Source: Streptomyces spinoverrucosus (GTDB taxonomy: Bacteria > Actinomycetota > Actinomycetes > Streptomycetales > Streptomycetaceae). From it: a stretch of DNA of 64,000 bases. A program made the translations under genes and the position numbers. The stretch covers positions 347,289-411,288 of the forward strand of contig NZ_BJND01000008.1 of assembly GCF_006539505.1 (NCBI RefSeq). Direction: 5' to 3'. Numbering within the stretch: the first letter of the stretch is position 1; the number at the start of each line of letters is the position of its first letter. The notes beneath the pieces were generated by a model. It saw nothing but the letters and a program-made list of their open reading frames with translations. It made no database searches and was not told where the DNA came from. This document shows positions 34,970 through 49,612 of this stretch, piece by piece.

Positions 34970-35091
34970 GGGTTCATTGTCGCCGTGGGTGGGTCTCGGC
35001 GTCCCAGGGTCCAGGAGGGCCTGGGAGCGCGGGGCCGGGCGGGTGACCATGAGGGCAGCGGATCCCGGACGGACGTGAGGGGAGCAGGGGC

Positions 35092-35871
35092 GTGCTACGA
35101 CGGTTGATGTGCTTGGGTGTCGCGCTGTCGGCGGTGCTGGCGGGACCGGCCTGGGGAGCCGAGGGCGGTGGGAAGGCGCCGCCGGACCCGACGCCCGGCG
35201 GACCCGAGCGGCCGTACGAACCGGACGTGGCCGGACCGCGCAACGTCGACTTCCTGAGGGTGGGCGTCACCGGCGACGGCGGCGACGGGGTGCGCGTGGC
35301 GTTCGACCGGACGAGCCGCGCCGAGCCCGCAGGACCGCCGGCCGCGCCCCGCCGCTTCGTGTTCCTCTTCGACGAGTCGCTGCGCTTCCACCCGGACGAC
35401 TTCCCGGTCTGCGCCCGCTCCACCATCGAGCAGGGCGGTACGGCGGCCTGCCCCGAGAGCTCCCAGGTCGGCCGGGGCACCAGCCACCTCTACCCGGAGG
35501 GCACGGCGGACGTCTACGCCTTCAACACCCGGCACGCGAACGGCCTGCGCGGTGCCCTCGTCGTCATCCCGGCGAGCGGCACGATCCTCGAACTGACCTG
35601 GGAGAAGGTCACCAAGCCCTACCGCGACCGCGGCTACCGCTGGGCCCTGGACGAGATCGTCCCGCCCACGCCCGTACCGCCGCAGCAGCGGGTCGGCACC
35701 CGCCGCTTCGAACTGACCTGGGGCGCCACGCACGGCCCGGCGAGCTTCGCGACCCTGACCGGGACCAAGCACGGGAAGCTGCGCTTCGGGCTGTGGAGCG
35801 AGTTCGTCACGGGCCAGGTCGTCCTCCCGGAGACGACGTCCGGCATCACGAACCGGGCACGTGCGCTCTGA
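35092..35871 (+). CDS. Secreted protein of unknown function
   Basis: 259 residues starting at GTG, with GGGGAGCAGGGG upstream. A Sec signal (LGVALSAVLAGPAWG) precedes a proline-rich stretch and a beta-rich domain (RRFVFLFDESLRFHPDDF, VCARSTIEQGGTAACPESSQVGRGT, LRGALVVIPASGTILELTWEKV). One cysteine pair (VCAR, AACPE) could form a disulfide. No family is recognised; actinobacterial homologues with the CPxxSQVG motif are likely. The stop lies 42 bases from that of the convergent exporter permease. Confidence 0.65.
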   Translation: MLRRLMCLGVALSAVLAGPAWGAEGGGKAPPDPTPGGPERPYEPDVAGPRNVDFLRVGVTGDGGDGVRVAFDRTSRAEPAGPPAAPRRFVFLFDESLRFHPDDFPVCARSTIEQGGTAACPESSQVGRGTSHLYPEGTADVYAFNTRHANGLRGALVVIPASGTILELTWEKVTKPYRDRGYRWALDEIVPPTPVPPQQRVGTRRFELTWGATHGPASFATLTGTKHGKLRFGLWSEFVTGQVVLPETTSGITNRARAL

Positions 35872-35913
35872 TCAGGTCACACGTGGGCGTGCAGAAGCGC
35901 GTCGGTGTGGCCG

Positions 35914-36714
35914 TCAGCCGTTCACCCCGCTGTAGTGCCGCAACGCCCACCGCCACAACAGGCGCGCCCCCAGGTACGCCAGTAGGCCCAGCAAGGGCGA
36001 GGCCGCCGCCAGCCAGTAGGGGACGGCGGTGTCGTGGCCGGTGAGGACGGCCGCCGGGAAGTAGGCGACGAAGGCGAGGGGGAGGCCGTACGTCAGGAGG
36101 CCGCCCACCGCCCTCGGCAGGACGTTGAGCGGGTAGCTGCCGAACGTGCCGAGGAGTTCCTCCAGCCAGCGGCCCCAGTAGTCGGCTGCCGGGAAGCGCA
36201 GCGCCGCCGAGGCCACGACCGTGAACAGGGCGGCCTCCAGGAGCATGCCGCCGAGCACGGCCGCGATCAGGTACGTGATGCGGCCCGCCGTCCAGTCGAG
36301 GTCGCTGCGCGACAGCGCGCCCACCATCAGGCCGGCCGCGACCGTCAGGTCGCCGATGGCGTTGGTGGGGAAGTAGGCGAGCTGGACCTGGCGGTGGACC
36401 GGCATGGGGCGGAGCAGGTAGACATCGATCCTGCCCTCCTGGATCTGCCGGCCCGCCCAGTGCATCCGTCCCAGGAAGAGGACGAAAAGCCCGTGTGCCA
36501 GCATCCGCGTCGCCGGGATCAGCAGCACGTCCGAGCTGTCCCAGCCGCCCATCCCGGTGAACCGGGTCAGCAGCACCGTCGCGAACACGATCACCGACAC
36601 CTGCCAGACCGCGCCGATCGCGACCATCAGCAAGAACTCGGTGCGGTACTCCAACTGCGCACGGAAGTTGAGGGCGGTGACGCGCCACACGATGCGCAGA
36701 GCCTTCAGCGACAT
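35914..36714 (-). CDS. ABC-2 family exporter permease (DUF990-like)
   Basis: 266 residues with about six membrane segments (FLLMVAIGAVWQVSVIVF, LTVAAGLMVGAL, YLIAAVLGGMLLEAALF, LLGLLAYLGARLLW). It resembles the DUF990/ABC-2 permease group (EGRIDVYLLRPMPVHRQV is a typical conserved loop). It pairs with the permease just upstream (1-base gap) and the ATPase before that to form one exporter. Last gene of the minus-strand operon that begins with beta-galactosidase. Cargo unknown. Confidence 0.82.
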   Translation of the reverse strand: MSLKALRIVWRVTALNFRAQLEYRTEFLLMVAIGAVWQVSVIVFATVLLTRFTGMGGWDSSDVLLIPATRMLAHGLFVLFLGRMHWAGRQIQEGRIDVYLLRPMPVHRQVQLAYFPTNAIGDLTVAAGLMVGALSRSDLDWTAGRITYLIAAVLGGMLLEAALFTVVASAALRFPAADYWGRWLEELLGTFGSYPLNVLPRAVGGLLTYGLPLAFVAYFPAAVLTGHDTAVPYWLAAASPLLGLLAYLGARLLWRWALRHYSGVNG

Positions 36715-36715
36715 C

Positions 36716-37518
36716 TCAGCCTCCCTGCGAGATCACGCGCTGCGCGGCCCGCCGCCACACCCACCGGGTGAACAGCGCCAACGCCACCACCCAGGCGGCC
36801 TGTACGGCGATCTGGAGCGCCGCGTCCGACAACGGAATCCGGCCCACGTACAGCGACAGCGGCACGCTCAGCGTCGCCTGGAAGGGCAGGAAGGCGCTCA
36901 TCGTGATGAACCAGTCGGGAAAGAACCACAGCGGCGCGTACACCCCGGCCAGCAGGTTCTGCGCGAAGAGGAGGATCAGCATCGCGGCGTTGTTGCGGAG
37001 CGTGAAGAAGCACAGCTGGTCCAGGACGAGCATGACGTAGTACAGGACCCACTGGCCGAGCAGCATGCTCAGCAGGAACACCCCGGCCACGGCCGCCGAC
37101 CTGGGGGGCTCCACGGCTCCCACGGCCAGGCAGACCGCGTAGCCGCCCAGCGCCCACGCCAGCCCGTAGAGCTGTTCGCCGAGGGCGCGCAGGGCGTAGT
37201 ACCGCTGCGGCGGCAGCGGGCGCAGGTACCAGTAGACGATCGTCCCGAAGTGCATGTGCTGCAGCACGGTGTCCCGGCCCGTGTACTGGTCCAACTCCCG
37301 CAGACGGGAGGCGAGTACGGCGAGCACCGCGTACGTCACCGCCTGGTCCCGGTCGAGTCCGGCGGTGGTGCCGGTCTGCGCGTACAGGCCGCGCCACAAC
37401 GACCACACCAGCACCACCTGCACGCTCAGCCGCAGCAGGACGGCGGTCATGCGGGGCGGGGCGTGCAGCTCGCCGAGCGGGGTGACGCGGGCGGCGCGCC
37501 AGGCGTGCACCATGGCCA

Positions 37519-37519
<1 letters not shown>
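36716..37519 (-). CDS. ABC-2 family exporter permease (DUF990-like)
   Basis: 267 residues, second permease of the same exporter. Six membrane segments are visible, for example AVLLRLSVQVVLVWSLW, VAGVFLLSMLLGQWVLYYVML and WVVALALFTRWVW; the loop YWYLRPLPPQRYYALRA corresponds to the conserved cytoplasmic loop of its partner. Its ATG shares a base with the stop of the ATPase gene (TGATG), so it is translationally coupled. The first ATG is used; a second ATG 6 bases later is possible. Confidence 0.82.
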
Positions 37520-41387
<3,868 letters not shown>

Positions 41388-42263
41388 TCAGCCCTTGATG
41401 CCGGTCTGCGCGATCCCCTGCACCAGCCAGCGCTGGAGGAAGAGGAACACAAACACCAGGGGCAGGATGGAAATTGCGGTGGCCATGAAGATCAGGTGGT
41501 AGTTGACGGTCTGGTTCGTCATGTACGAGGAGAGCGCGACCTGGACGGTCCAGGCGCTGGGGTCCTGGCCGATCACCAGCGGCCACAGGAACGCGTTCCA
41601 GCCGTTGATGAACGTGATCGTCGCGATCGCCGCGAAGAAGTTCAGCGAGTTGGGCACGACGACACGCCAGTACGCACCCCAGTAGCCGAGCCCGTCCACA
41701 CGCGCCGCCTCCTCCAACTCCTTCGGGAACCCGAGGAAGTACTGCCGGAAGAGGAAACAGGTGAAACCACTGAACAGGCCCGGAATGATGAGACCCCGGT
41801 AGCTGTCCACCCAACCGAGTGACGAGACCAGCACAAAGCTCGGCACGAAGGTGACGGCGGTGGGGACCATCAGGGTGAACAGGACGGCGTAGAACACCTT
41901 GTTCGCGTGCTTGTACGGGATGCGTGCCAGGCCGTAGCCCGCGAGGGAGCACACCAGGAGGATGCCGACGGTGTGCAGGACTCCGACGACCGCCGAGTTC
42001 CACAGCGCCTGGCCGAAGTCCACGGTCGGGTCGGCGAACGGCTCGGTGATGTTGCCCCACTGGATGTCCGTGGGGAAGAGCTTCCAGTCCTCGCCGGTGA
42101 TCTCCGGGTCGGTGGAGAGGGCGTTGCGGAGCAGGACGTAGAACGGGATCAGGAAGAGGAGGGCGGCGACACCGATGGCGATGTAGAGACCGGTGGAGCT
42201 CATGACGCCACCGCGGCGCGCGCCGCGTGCGGTGCTGCTCGCCTTGACCGTCTTGGAGGTCAC
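41388..42263 (-). CDS. Carbohydrate ABC importer permease (MalG-type)
   Basis: 291 residues with six membrane segments (LYIAIGVAALLFLIPFYVL at the start) and the EAA cytoplasmic loop ELEEAARVDGLGYWGAYW typical of MalG-type permeases. Its ATG overlaps the stop of the preceding MalF-type gene (GTGA-like arrangement around 42260-42263), so the two subunits are made together. It ends 12 bases before the galactosidase start. Substrate inferred from context to be a galactoside. Confidence 0.92.
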   Translation of the reverse strand: MTSKTVKASSTARGARRGGVMSSTGLYIAIGVAALLFLIPFYVLLRNALSTDPEITGEDWKLFPTDIQWGNITEPFADPTVDFGQALWNSAVVGVLHTVGILLVCSLAGYGLARIPYKHANKVFYAVLFTLMVPTAVTFVPSFVLVSSLGWVDSYRGLIIPGLFSGFTCFLFRQYFLGFPKELEEAARVDGLGYWGAYWRVVVPNSLNFFAAIATITFINGWNAFLWPLVIGQDPSAWTVQVALSSYMTNQTVNYHLIFMATAISILPLVFVFLFLQRWLVQGIAQTGIKG

Positions 42264-43225
42264 TTGGACTCGTCACCCCTTCCGAAACCCATGATCTTGC
42301 CCTGGAGCAGGGTGACGGCGCAGATCAGCAGGGTCAGGATCACCGCGCCCGCACTGCCCGCGCCGTAGTCCTGGCTGTCGCCGAGGGCGGTGTAGTACAG
42401 CTCGACCAGCGGTGGTCGTCCCCAGGTCGTCTTCGACAGGAGGTTGAAGAACTCGTCGAAGGCTTGATACGCCGCGATGAGCAGCAGCAGGATCACGGCC
42501 GTCGACGTGGCCCGCAGCTGCGGGAGCGTGATGTACCGGAAGGTCTGCCAGCCCGGCTTGGCGCCGTCGATGGCGGCGGCCTCGTACAGCTCGTCCGGGA
42601 TGTTCTGCAGCGCGGCCAGGAACAGGATCATGTAGAAGCCGGACTGCAGCCACAGCCGTGCCGTGACGATGACCAGCCAGTACCACGGCGGGTCGGGGTT
42701 GGCAAGCCAGGCGATGTTCTCCACGCCGAACCAGCCGAGGACGGTGTTCGCCAGGCCGAAGCGCACCCCGTTGAAGATGGACATCTTCCAGATCAGGGAG
42801 GCGGCGACGTAGCTGCACGCGGTCGGCAGGAAGAACACCGACCGGAAGAACGCCCGCATGAAGCGCAACCGGTTCACCATCAGGGCCAGGCCCAGCGACA
42901 GCGCCCAGGTGGTGGGCACGATGATCGCGGCGAAGACGGTGAAGGTGAGGAGGGAACCGGTGAAGTTGCCGTTCCCCAGCATCTGCCGGTAGTTGTCGAA
43001 CCCGATGAACTTGTCGGGCGTGACGGTGAAGCGTGCCTCGAAGAAGCTGAGCCAGATGCTCCAGCCGATGGGGACGTAGACGAAGATCAGCAGGCCGATG
43101 AGGAACGGCCCGGTGAAGAGCCAGAAGTTGAAGGTGCTGTTGCCCCGCAGACCCCGCCGCGGCCTGGTCCCGGAGGACTTGGCCGGGGCGGGGCGCGCGA
43201 GGCCGCGCGTGGTGGTCGTCGACAT
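42260..43225 (-). CDS. Carbohydrate ABC importer permease (MalF-type)
   Basis: 321 residues with an N-terminal charged segment, six membrane helices (FWLFTGPFLIGLLIFVYVP first) and the EAA loop ELYEAAAIDGAKPGWQTF. The ATG at 43225 is used because the gene then sits 20 bases after the binding-protein stop; an upstream in-frame start would overlap it. Pairs with the MalG-type subunit. No ATPase gene is in the operon; such Streptomyces importers share the MsiK ATPase encoded elsewhere. Confidence 0.92.
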   Translation of the reverse strand: MSTTTTRGLARPAPAKSSGTRPRRGLRGNSTFNFWLFTGPFLIGLLIFVYVPIGWSIWLSFFEARFTVTPDKFIGFDNYRQMLGNGNFTGSLLTFTVFAAIIVPTTWALSLGLALMVNRLRFMRAFFRSVFFLPTACSYVAASLIWKMSIFNGVRFGLANTVLGWFGVENIAWLANPDPPWYWLVIVTARLWLQSGFYMILFLAALQNIPDELYEAAAIDGAKPGWQTFRYITLPQLRATSTAVILLLLIAAYQAFDEFFNLLSKTTWGRPPLVELYYTALGDSQDYGAGSAGAVILTLLICAVTLLQGKIMGFGRGDESK

Positions 43226-43245
43226 GTCGCGGTCCGTCCGGCGGT

Positions 43246-44508
43246 CTATCCGAAGAGCTTCTTCAGTTCGGTGTTGACGGCCTTGTCGCACTTGTCGAGC
43301 GCGGCCTCCGGGTCACCGTCCTTGCGCACACAGTCCGCGAAGACGTCCTCCGTCGCCTTGATCATGGCCTGGGTCCACCCGATGTTGTCGAAGTGCCCGT
43401 AGTCGGTGAAGAGCTTGACGCCCTCCGCCGGCAGCCCCGACTTCAGCTTGTCGGCGCTCTCGGCGATCGAGGTGCGCGGCGGGACGTGGAAGCCGTAGGA
43501 CAGCGCCCAGTCCTCCTGGTACTCCTTCTGGTCGATCCACAGCCACTTCACGTACTCCTTGGCCTCGTCGGCCTTGTCGCTCTTGGCGTTGACGAACATC
43601 GACCAGCCGCCGTTGTAGACCGAGGGCTTGCCGGCGTCGGTGACCTGGGGGAACGGGAAGACCCCGAGGTCGTCGCCGAGCGTCTGCTGCATCGCCGGCA
43701 TCGCCCACATACCGCAGAACTGGATCGCGGTCAGGCCCTGGTTGAGGGCGGAGGGGTCCCAGTAGTCGGCCGGGGCGTCGAGGAGCAGATCGCCGCTGGT
43801 GAACAGCTTGCGCATCTTCTTCAGGCCCTCGACGACCCCGTCCGTGTGGTAGGCGATCCGGTTGTTCTCGTCGAGGGTGTCGGCTCCGGCCGCCCAGATC
43901 ATCGGGCGGATCACAGCCTGCAGCGTGTTTCCGAGGTACACGCCCTTCACCTTGTCCGTGGTGAGCTTGGCGGCGACCTCGATCAACTCGTCGAGGGTCT
44001 GCGGCACCTCGACGCCGGCCTTCTCGAACAGCGAGGGGCGGTAGAAGAAGAACTGCGGGTCGTCGATCATGCGGACGCCGTATATCTTGCCGTCCACCGT
44101 GTGCGACTGGATGTCGGCCTGGTTGAAGTCGTCCTTGACCGGTTCGACGATGTCGGTGAGGTCCAGCACCTGACCGCTCGTGACGAGCTGGATCTGTGGG
44201 TGGAACTCGAAGAGGTCGGGCGCGTTGTCGGTGAGCAGGCTGGCGAAGAGCTTGCTCTCGAAGTTCGACCCGGTGATCCACTGGGTGGTCACGTTCGCCT
44301 TGTCGTAGGCGGCCGCGTACTTCTTGATGGCCTGCTCGGTCCCCGCCTCGCCGTACGCGTGGAAGTACTGCACGAGAGCGTCGCCCGAAGCTCCGCCGCC
44401 CCGCCCGTTGTTGCTCCCACAGGCTGCCAGCCCGCCGGCGGCGGCCAGGCCCATGGCGGCGCGCAGTACGGATCGGCGGTCCCAGTTGCTCTTGCTGAAT
44501 GCCGACAT
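43246..44508 (-). CDS. Sugar ABC importer solute-binding lipoprotein
   Basis: 420 residues. It has a Tat motif (DRRSVLRAAMG) followed by a lipobox ending LAAC (Cys about 31), so it is a Tat-exported lipoprotein. The mature part matches family-1 binding proteins (FHAYGEAGTEQAIKKYAAAYDKAN, VYLGNTL, GYDGPSALNQGLTAIQF-like region near 220-270). First gene of the importer/galactosidase operon, with AAGGACGTC upstream as Shine-Dalgarno. Confidence 0.9.
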   Translation of the reverse strand: MSAFSKSNWDRRSVLRAAMGLAAAGGLAACGSNNGRGGGASGDALVQYFHAYGEAGTEQAIKKYAAAYDKANVTTQWITGSNFESKLFASLLTDNAPDLFEFHPQIQLVTSGQVLDLTDIVEPVKDDFNQADIQSHTVDGKIYGVRMIDDPQFFFYRPSLFEKAGVEVPQTLDELIEVAAKLTTDKVKGVYLGNTLQAVIRPMIWAAGADTLDENNRIAYHTDGVVEGLKKMRKLFTSGDLLLDAPADYWDPSALNQGLTAIQFCGMWAMPAMQQTLGDDLGVFPFPQVTDAGKPSVYNGGWSMFVNAKSDKADEAKEYVKWLWIDQKEYQEDWALSYGFHVPPRTSIAESADKLKSGLPAEGVKLFTDYGHFDNIGWTQAMIKATEDVFADCVRKDGDPEAALDKCDKAVNTELKKLFG

Positions 44509-44596
44509 GCTGACGTCCTTGTCTCTTGTGCGGCTGCGGCTCGTTCAGAAGGTGCGGTGCGGGACGCTAACCTTCGGCTAAGGCTTCGGCAAGGGG

Positions 44597-44615
44597 TCGA
44601 ACGAAGTCTGTTCGA
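44597..44615. promoter_or_regulatory. Inverted repeat upstream of the sugar importer operon
   Basis: TCGAAC (44597-44602) and GTTCGA (44610-44615) are perfect complements 7 bases apart. On the minus strand they are just before a possible -35 TTGCCG and -10 TTAGCG (16 bases apart) serving the importer operon, about 90 bases before its start. Likely operator for the neighbouring ROK regulator or another sugar repressor. Confidence 0.5.
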
Positions 44616-44678
44616 AACGTTGCGTAGCGTTCGGAATGCCGGACGTGACGGTTCGGCAGGCCACCCAACGGACCGTCG

Positions 44679-45941
44679 TCATGAAGACGGCGCGGTACGG
44701 CTCCTCGCGGGGGTGGTGGTGCGCTTGCCGTTCCTCTGCCCGACGGACTGCAGGGCGCCTTCGAGCGCGAACGTCGCCGCGCCGAGGGAGACCGGGTCGG
44801 TGGGGATCGGGGAGAGGACGATCTCGGTGGCGGCCAGCGGCCGCCGCAGCGCGTGCCGGGAAACGGCTTCGCGCACTTCGGCGAGGAGAGGTTCGCCGAG
44901 CGTGGCCGCTACCCAGCTGCTGAGCACGACCACTTCGGGGTTGAGGAGATTGACCAGGTCGGCGATCCCGGCGGCGAGGTAACGGGCGGTGTCCCGGACG
45001 ACCTTGAGGGCCACCGGGTCGAGCGCGGCGACCGCGCGGGCGAGGGCGTCGATGGTGGCCGTCTGGTCCTCGGGGTGGAGCAGCGGACTGCCGGGGCTCA
45101 GCTCACGCAGGTGCTGCATGATCCCGGGAGCGCCCACGTAGGTCTCCACGCAGCCGTGGTTGCCGCAGTGGCACAGCCGGCCGTCCAGGACGAGGGTGGT
45201 GTGACCCCACTCGCCGGCGCTGTTGCTGACGCCGCGATGCAGCCCACCGCCCAGGACCAGCCCGGCGCCCACCCCCGTCCCCAGGTTGACCACCACCGCG
45301 TCGCCACGCCCCCGCGCCGCTCCGAACCACAGCTCGGCCACCGCGCAGGCGCGCAACGGGTTGTCCAGGTAGAGGGGGTAGGCGATGTGCTCGGCGAGCA
45401 GGTCGAGGAGCGGCACATCGTGCCAGTCCCAGTTCGGCGCGTACTCGGAGATGCCCGTGTCGCGGTCCACCTGCCCCGGCACGCTCACCCCGACGCCGAG
45501 CACGCGCGCGCCCTCGACCCCGGCCTGCGCGACCACCGAGCCGACCGCGGCGGCGACATGGCCGACCACCTGCTCCGGGCGGCTCTCCCCGGGACGCATG
45601 TCCTCGTCGGCGCGGGCCAGCACGTTCAGCCCGAGGTCGAACAGCTCGACATGCACGTACGTTTCCGCGATGTCGACGCCGATCAGCGCGCCGCCGGACG
45701 CGTTGACGGCCACGAGCCCGCGCGGGCGGCCGCCCGCCGAGTCCTCGAAACCGACCTCGGTGATCATGCCGAGGTCGAGCAGCTCGCCGACCAGCGTGGC
45801 GACGGTGGCGAGGCTCAGACCGGTCGCGGCGGCCAGCTCCTGCCGGGAGGTGGGAGACTCGGCGATGATCTGGCGCAGCACCTCGTAGCGGTTCGCGGTG
45901 CGGATGTCACGTGATGTGCGCTTCACCGGGCCGACCCCCAT
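44679..45941 (-). CDS. ROK-family transcriptional regulator
   Basis: 420 residues. A winged helix (SRQELAAATGLSLATVATLVGELLD) precedes a ROK sugar-kinase-like domain with the ROK motif VNLGTGVGAGLVLGGGLHRG and the zinc site CHCGNHGCVE (Cys257, Cys259, Cys264 with a nearby His). It lacks an obvious catalytic kinase block, as expected for a XylR/NagC-type repressor. It is the first gene downstream-facing into the sugar importer promoter and likely controls that operon, and perhaps its own. Its tail (KRTTTPARSRTAPSS) is low complexity. Confidence 0.9.
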   Translation of the reverse strand: MGVGPVKRTSRDIRTANRYEVLRQIIAESPTSRQELAAATGLSLATVATLVGELLDLGMITEVGFEDSAGGRPRGLVAVNASGGALIGVDIAETYVHVELFDLGLNVLARADEDMRPGESRPEQVVGHVAAAVGSVVAQAGVEGARVLGVGVSVPGQVDRDTGISEYAPNWDWHDVPLLDLLAEHIAYPLYLDNPLRACAVAELWFGAARGRGDAVVVNLGTGVGAGLVLGGGLHRGVSNSAGEWGHTTLVLDGRLCHCGNHGCVETYVGAPGIMQHLRELSPGSPLLHPEDQTATIDALARAVAALDPVALKVVRDTARYLAAGIADLVNLLNPEVVVLSSWVAATLGEPLLAEVREAVSRHALRRPLAATEIVLSPIPTDPVSLGAATFALEGALQSVGQRNGKRTTTPARSRTAPSS

Positions 45942-46067
45942 CCCTTCAGCTCAGGCCGGGACGACATCGGCACCGGCGCGGCGCAAGGCTATGGGCTGGG
46001 GGAACATTCGACAAGGGGTTAGGAAAGGGGGTGTAGAAAGTGCGACGCAGGGGGAGTCCTGGCCGGT

Positions 46068-48789
<2,722 letters not shown>

Positions 48790-49612
48790 TCCGGGGCGGC
48801 AACAGGGCGTTGCGGCCGAGACGTGCAGCACGGCGGGCTGGGACGTACGGCATGCGCTACGGCGGACGCACCAGACCACGCCGGGTGAGTGGTCGAGGCG
48901 CCGCACACCGGGCACACCCCACAACTCGGCGCCGCCCGCCACGCCGCGCTCGATCCCGACGGCAGCGGGCCGCCCCGCCGGACTCGTCCCGACCGCCCCT
49001 CGACGGTGACGCCGTACGTGGAGCGCAGCCACCGCGCCGCGCCGCCGCGCGCAGCGCCGCGACGAGGCCGAGGCCCGCCGGGTCGCGGCCCGGGCCACCG
49101 AGCAGCGCACCGCGATGCGGCTCGCCCTCGCCGCCTGGCACACCGCCGACCTGCCGGAGACCCGGCAGGCGCTGCGCACGGCGGCGGCACAGACCGAGCG
49201 GGACGCCTTCACCCAGCCGGAGGGCGGGGGCCGCGCGGTGAACGCGCCCGCCTGGCGATCCGCCCGCCGCACTCGCCCCCGCCCGCCGTCGGCCTCCTCC
49301 AACAGCCCCCGGCCATCCCCGCCCGCCCCGCCGCGCTCGCCCAACCACCGCCGGACCCCCGGCGCGCGTCCCCGTCCACCCCGCCGCGCGCGCCTGCGCC
49401 CATCCCCGCGCCGCCCCGCCTGCTCCGCCGCGCTCGCCCCGACCGCCGCCGGACCTCGGCACGCCCCCGCCCCGCCCCGCCCACGACACCGCAGTTTGAA
49501 TACCCGGCTTGTCAGTTGTGTCGAAAGCGTGAAAGGCTCTTGCCCTGCCCGAGGTTCCCCACAACTCCCCTTGTCCCTATGGTGAGTTGACCTCGCACGA
49601 TGCAGGAGACTC
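48790..49612. other. 823-base gap with coding remnants only
   Basis: No intact gene is supported. Long open frames exist on several frames of both strands, but all are rich in Arg, Pro and Ala and lack starts with ribosome sites. The one recognisable piece is a WD40-protein remnant (listed separately at 49043-49231). After about 49260 the sequence is low-complexity CG-rich until the promoter region of the CBM2 gene. Confidence 0.6.
49043..49231 (+). pseudogene. Remnant of a WD40/nSTAND-type protein
   Basis: In one frame the DNA encodes an Arg-rich helix then RLALAAWHTADLPETRQAL and AAAQTERDAFTQPE. This matches the linker between the NTPase part and the propeller of Streptomyces WD40-repeat NTPases (typically RLSLAAWR-like, then DLPETRSALL and a DVFTDP-like end). 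No start, no NTPase and no complete propeller blade are visible, so it is a fragment of a decayed gene. Confidence 0.5.

Noticed and set aside
44509..44678. Possible small gene between the importer operon and the ROK gene
   Set aside because: Only short frames without start signals; the stretch is better explained as promoter and operator.
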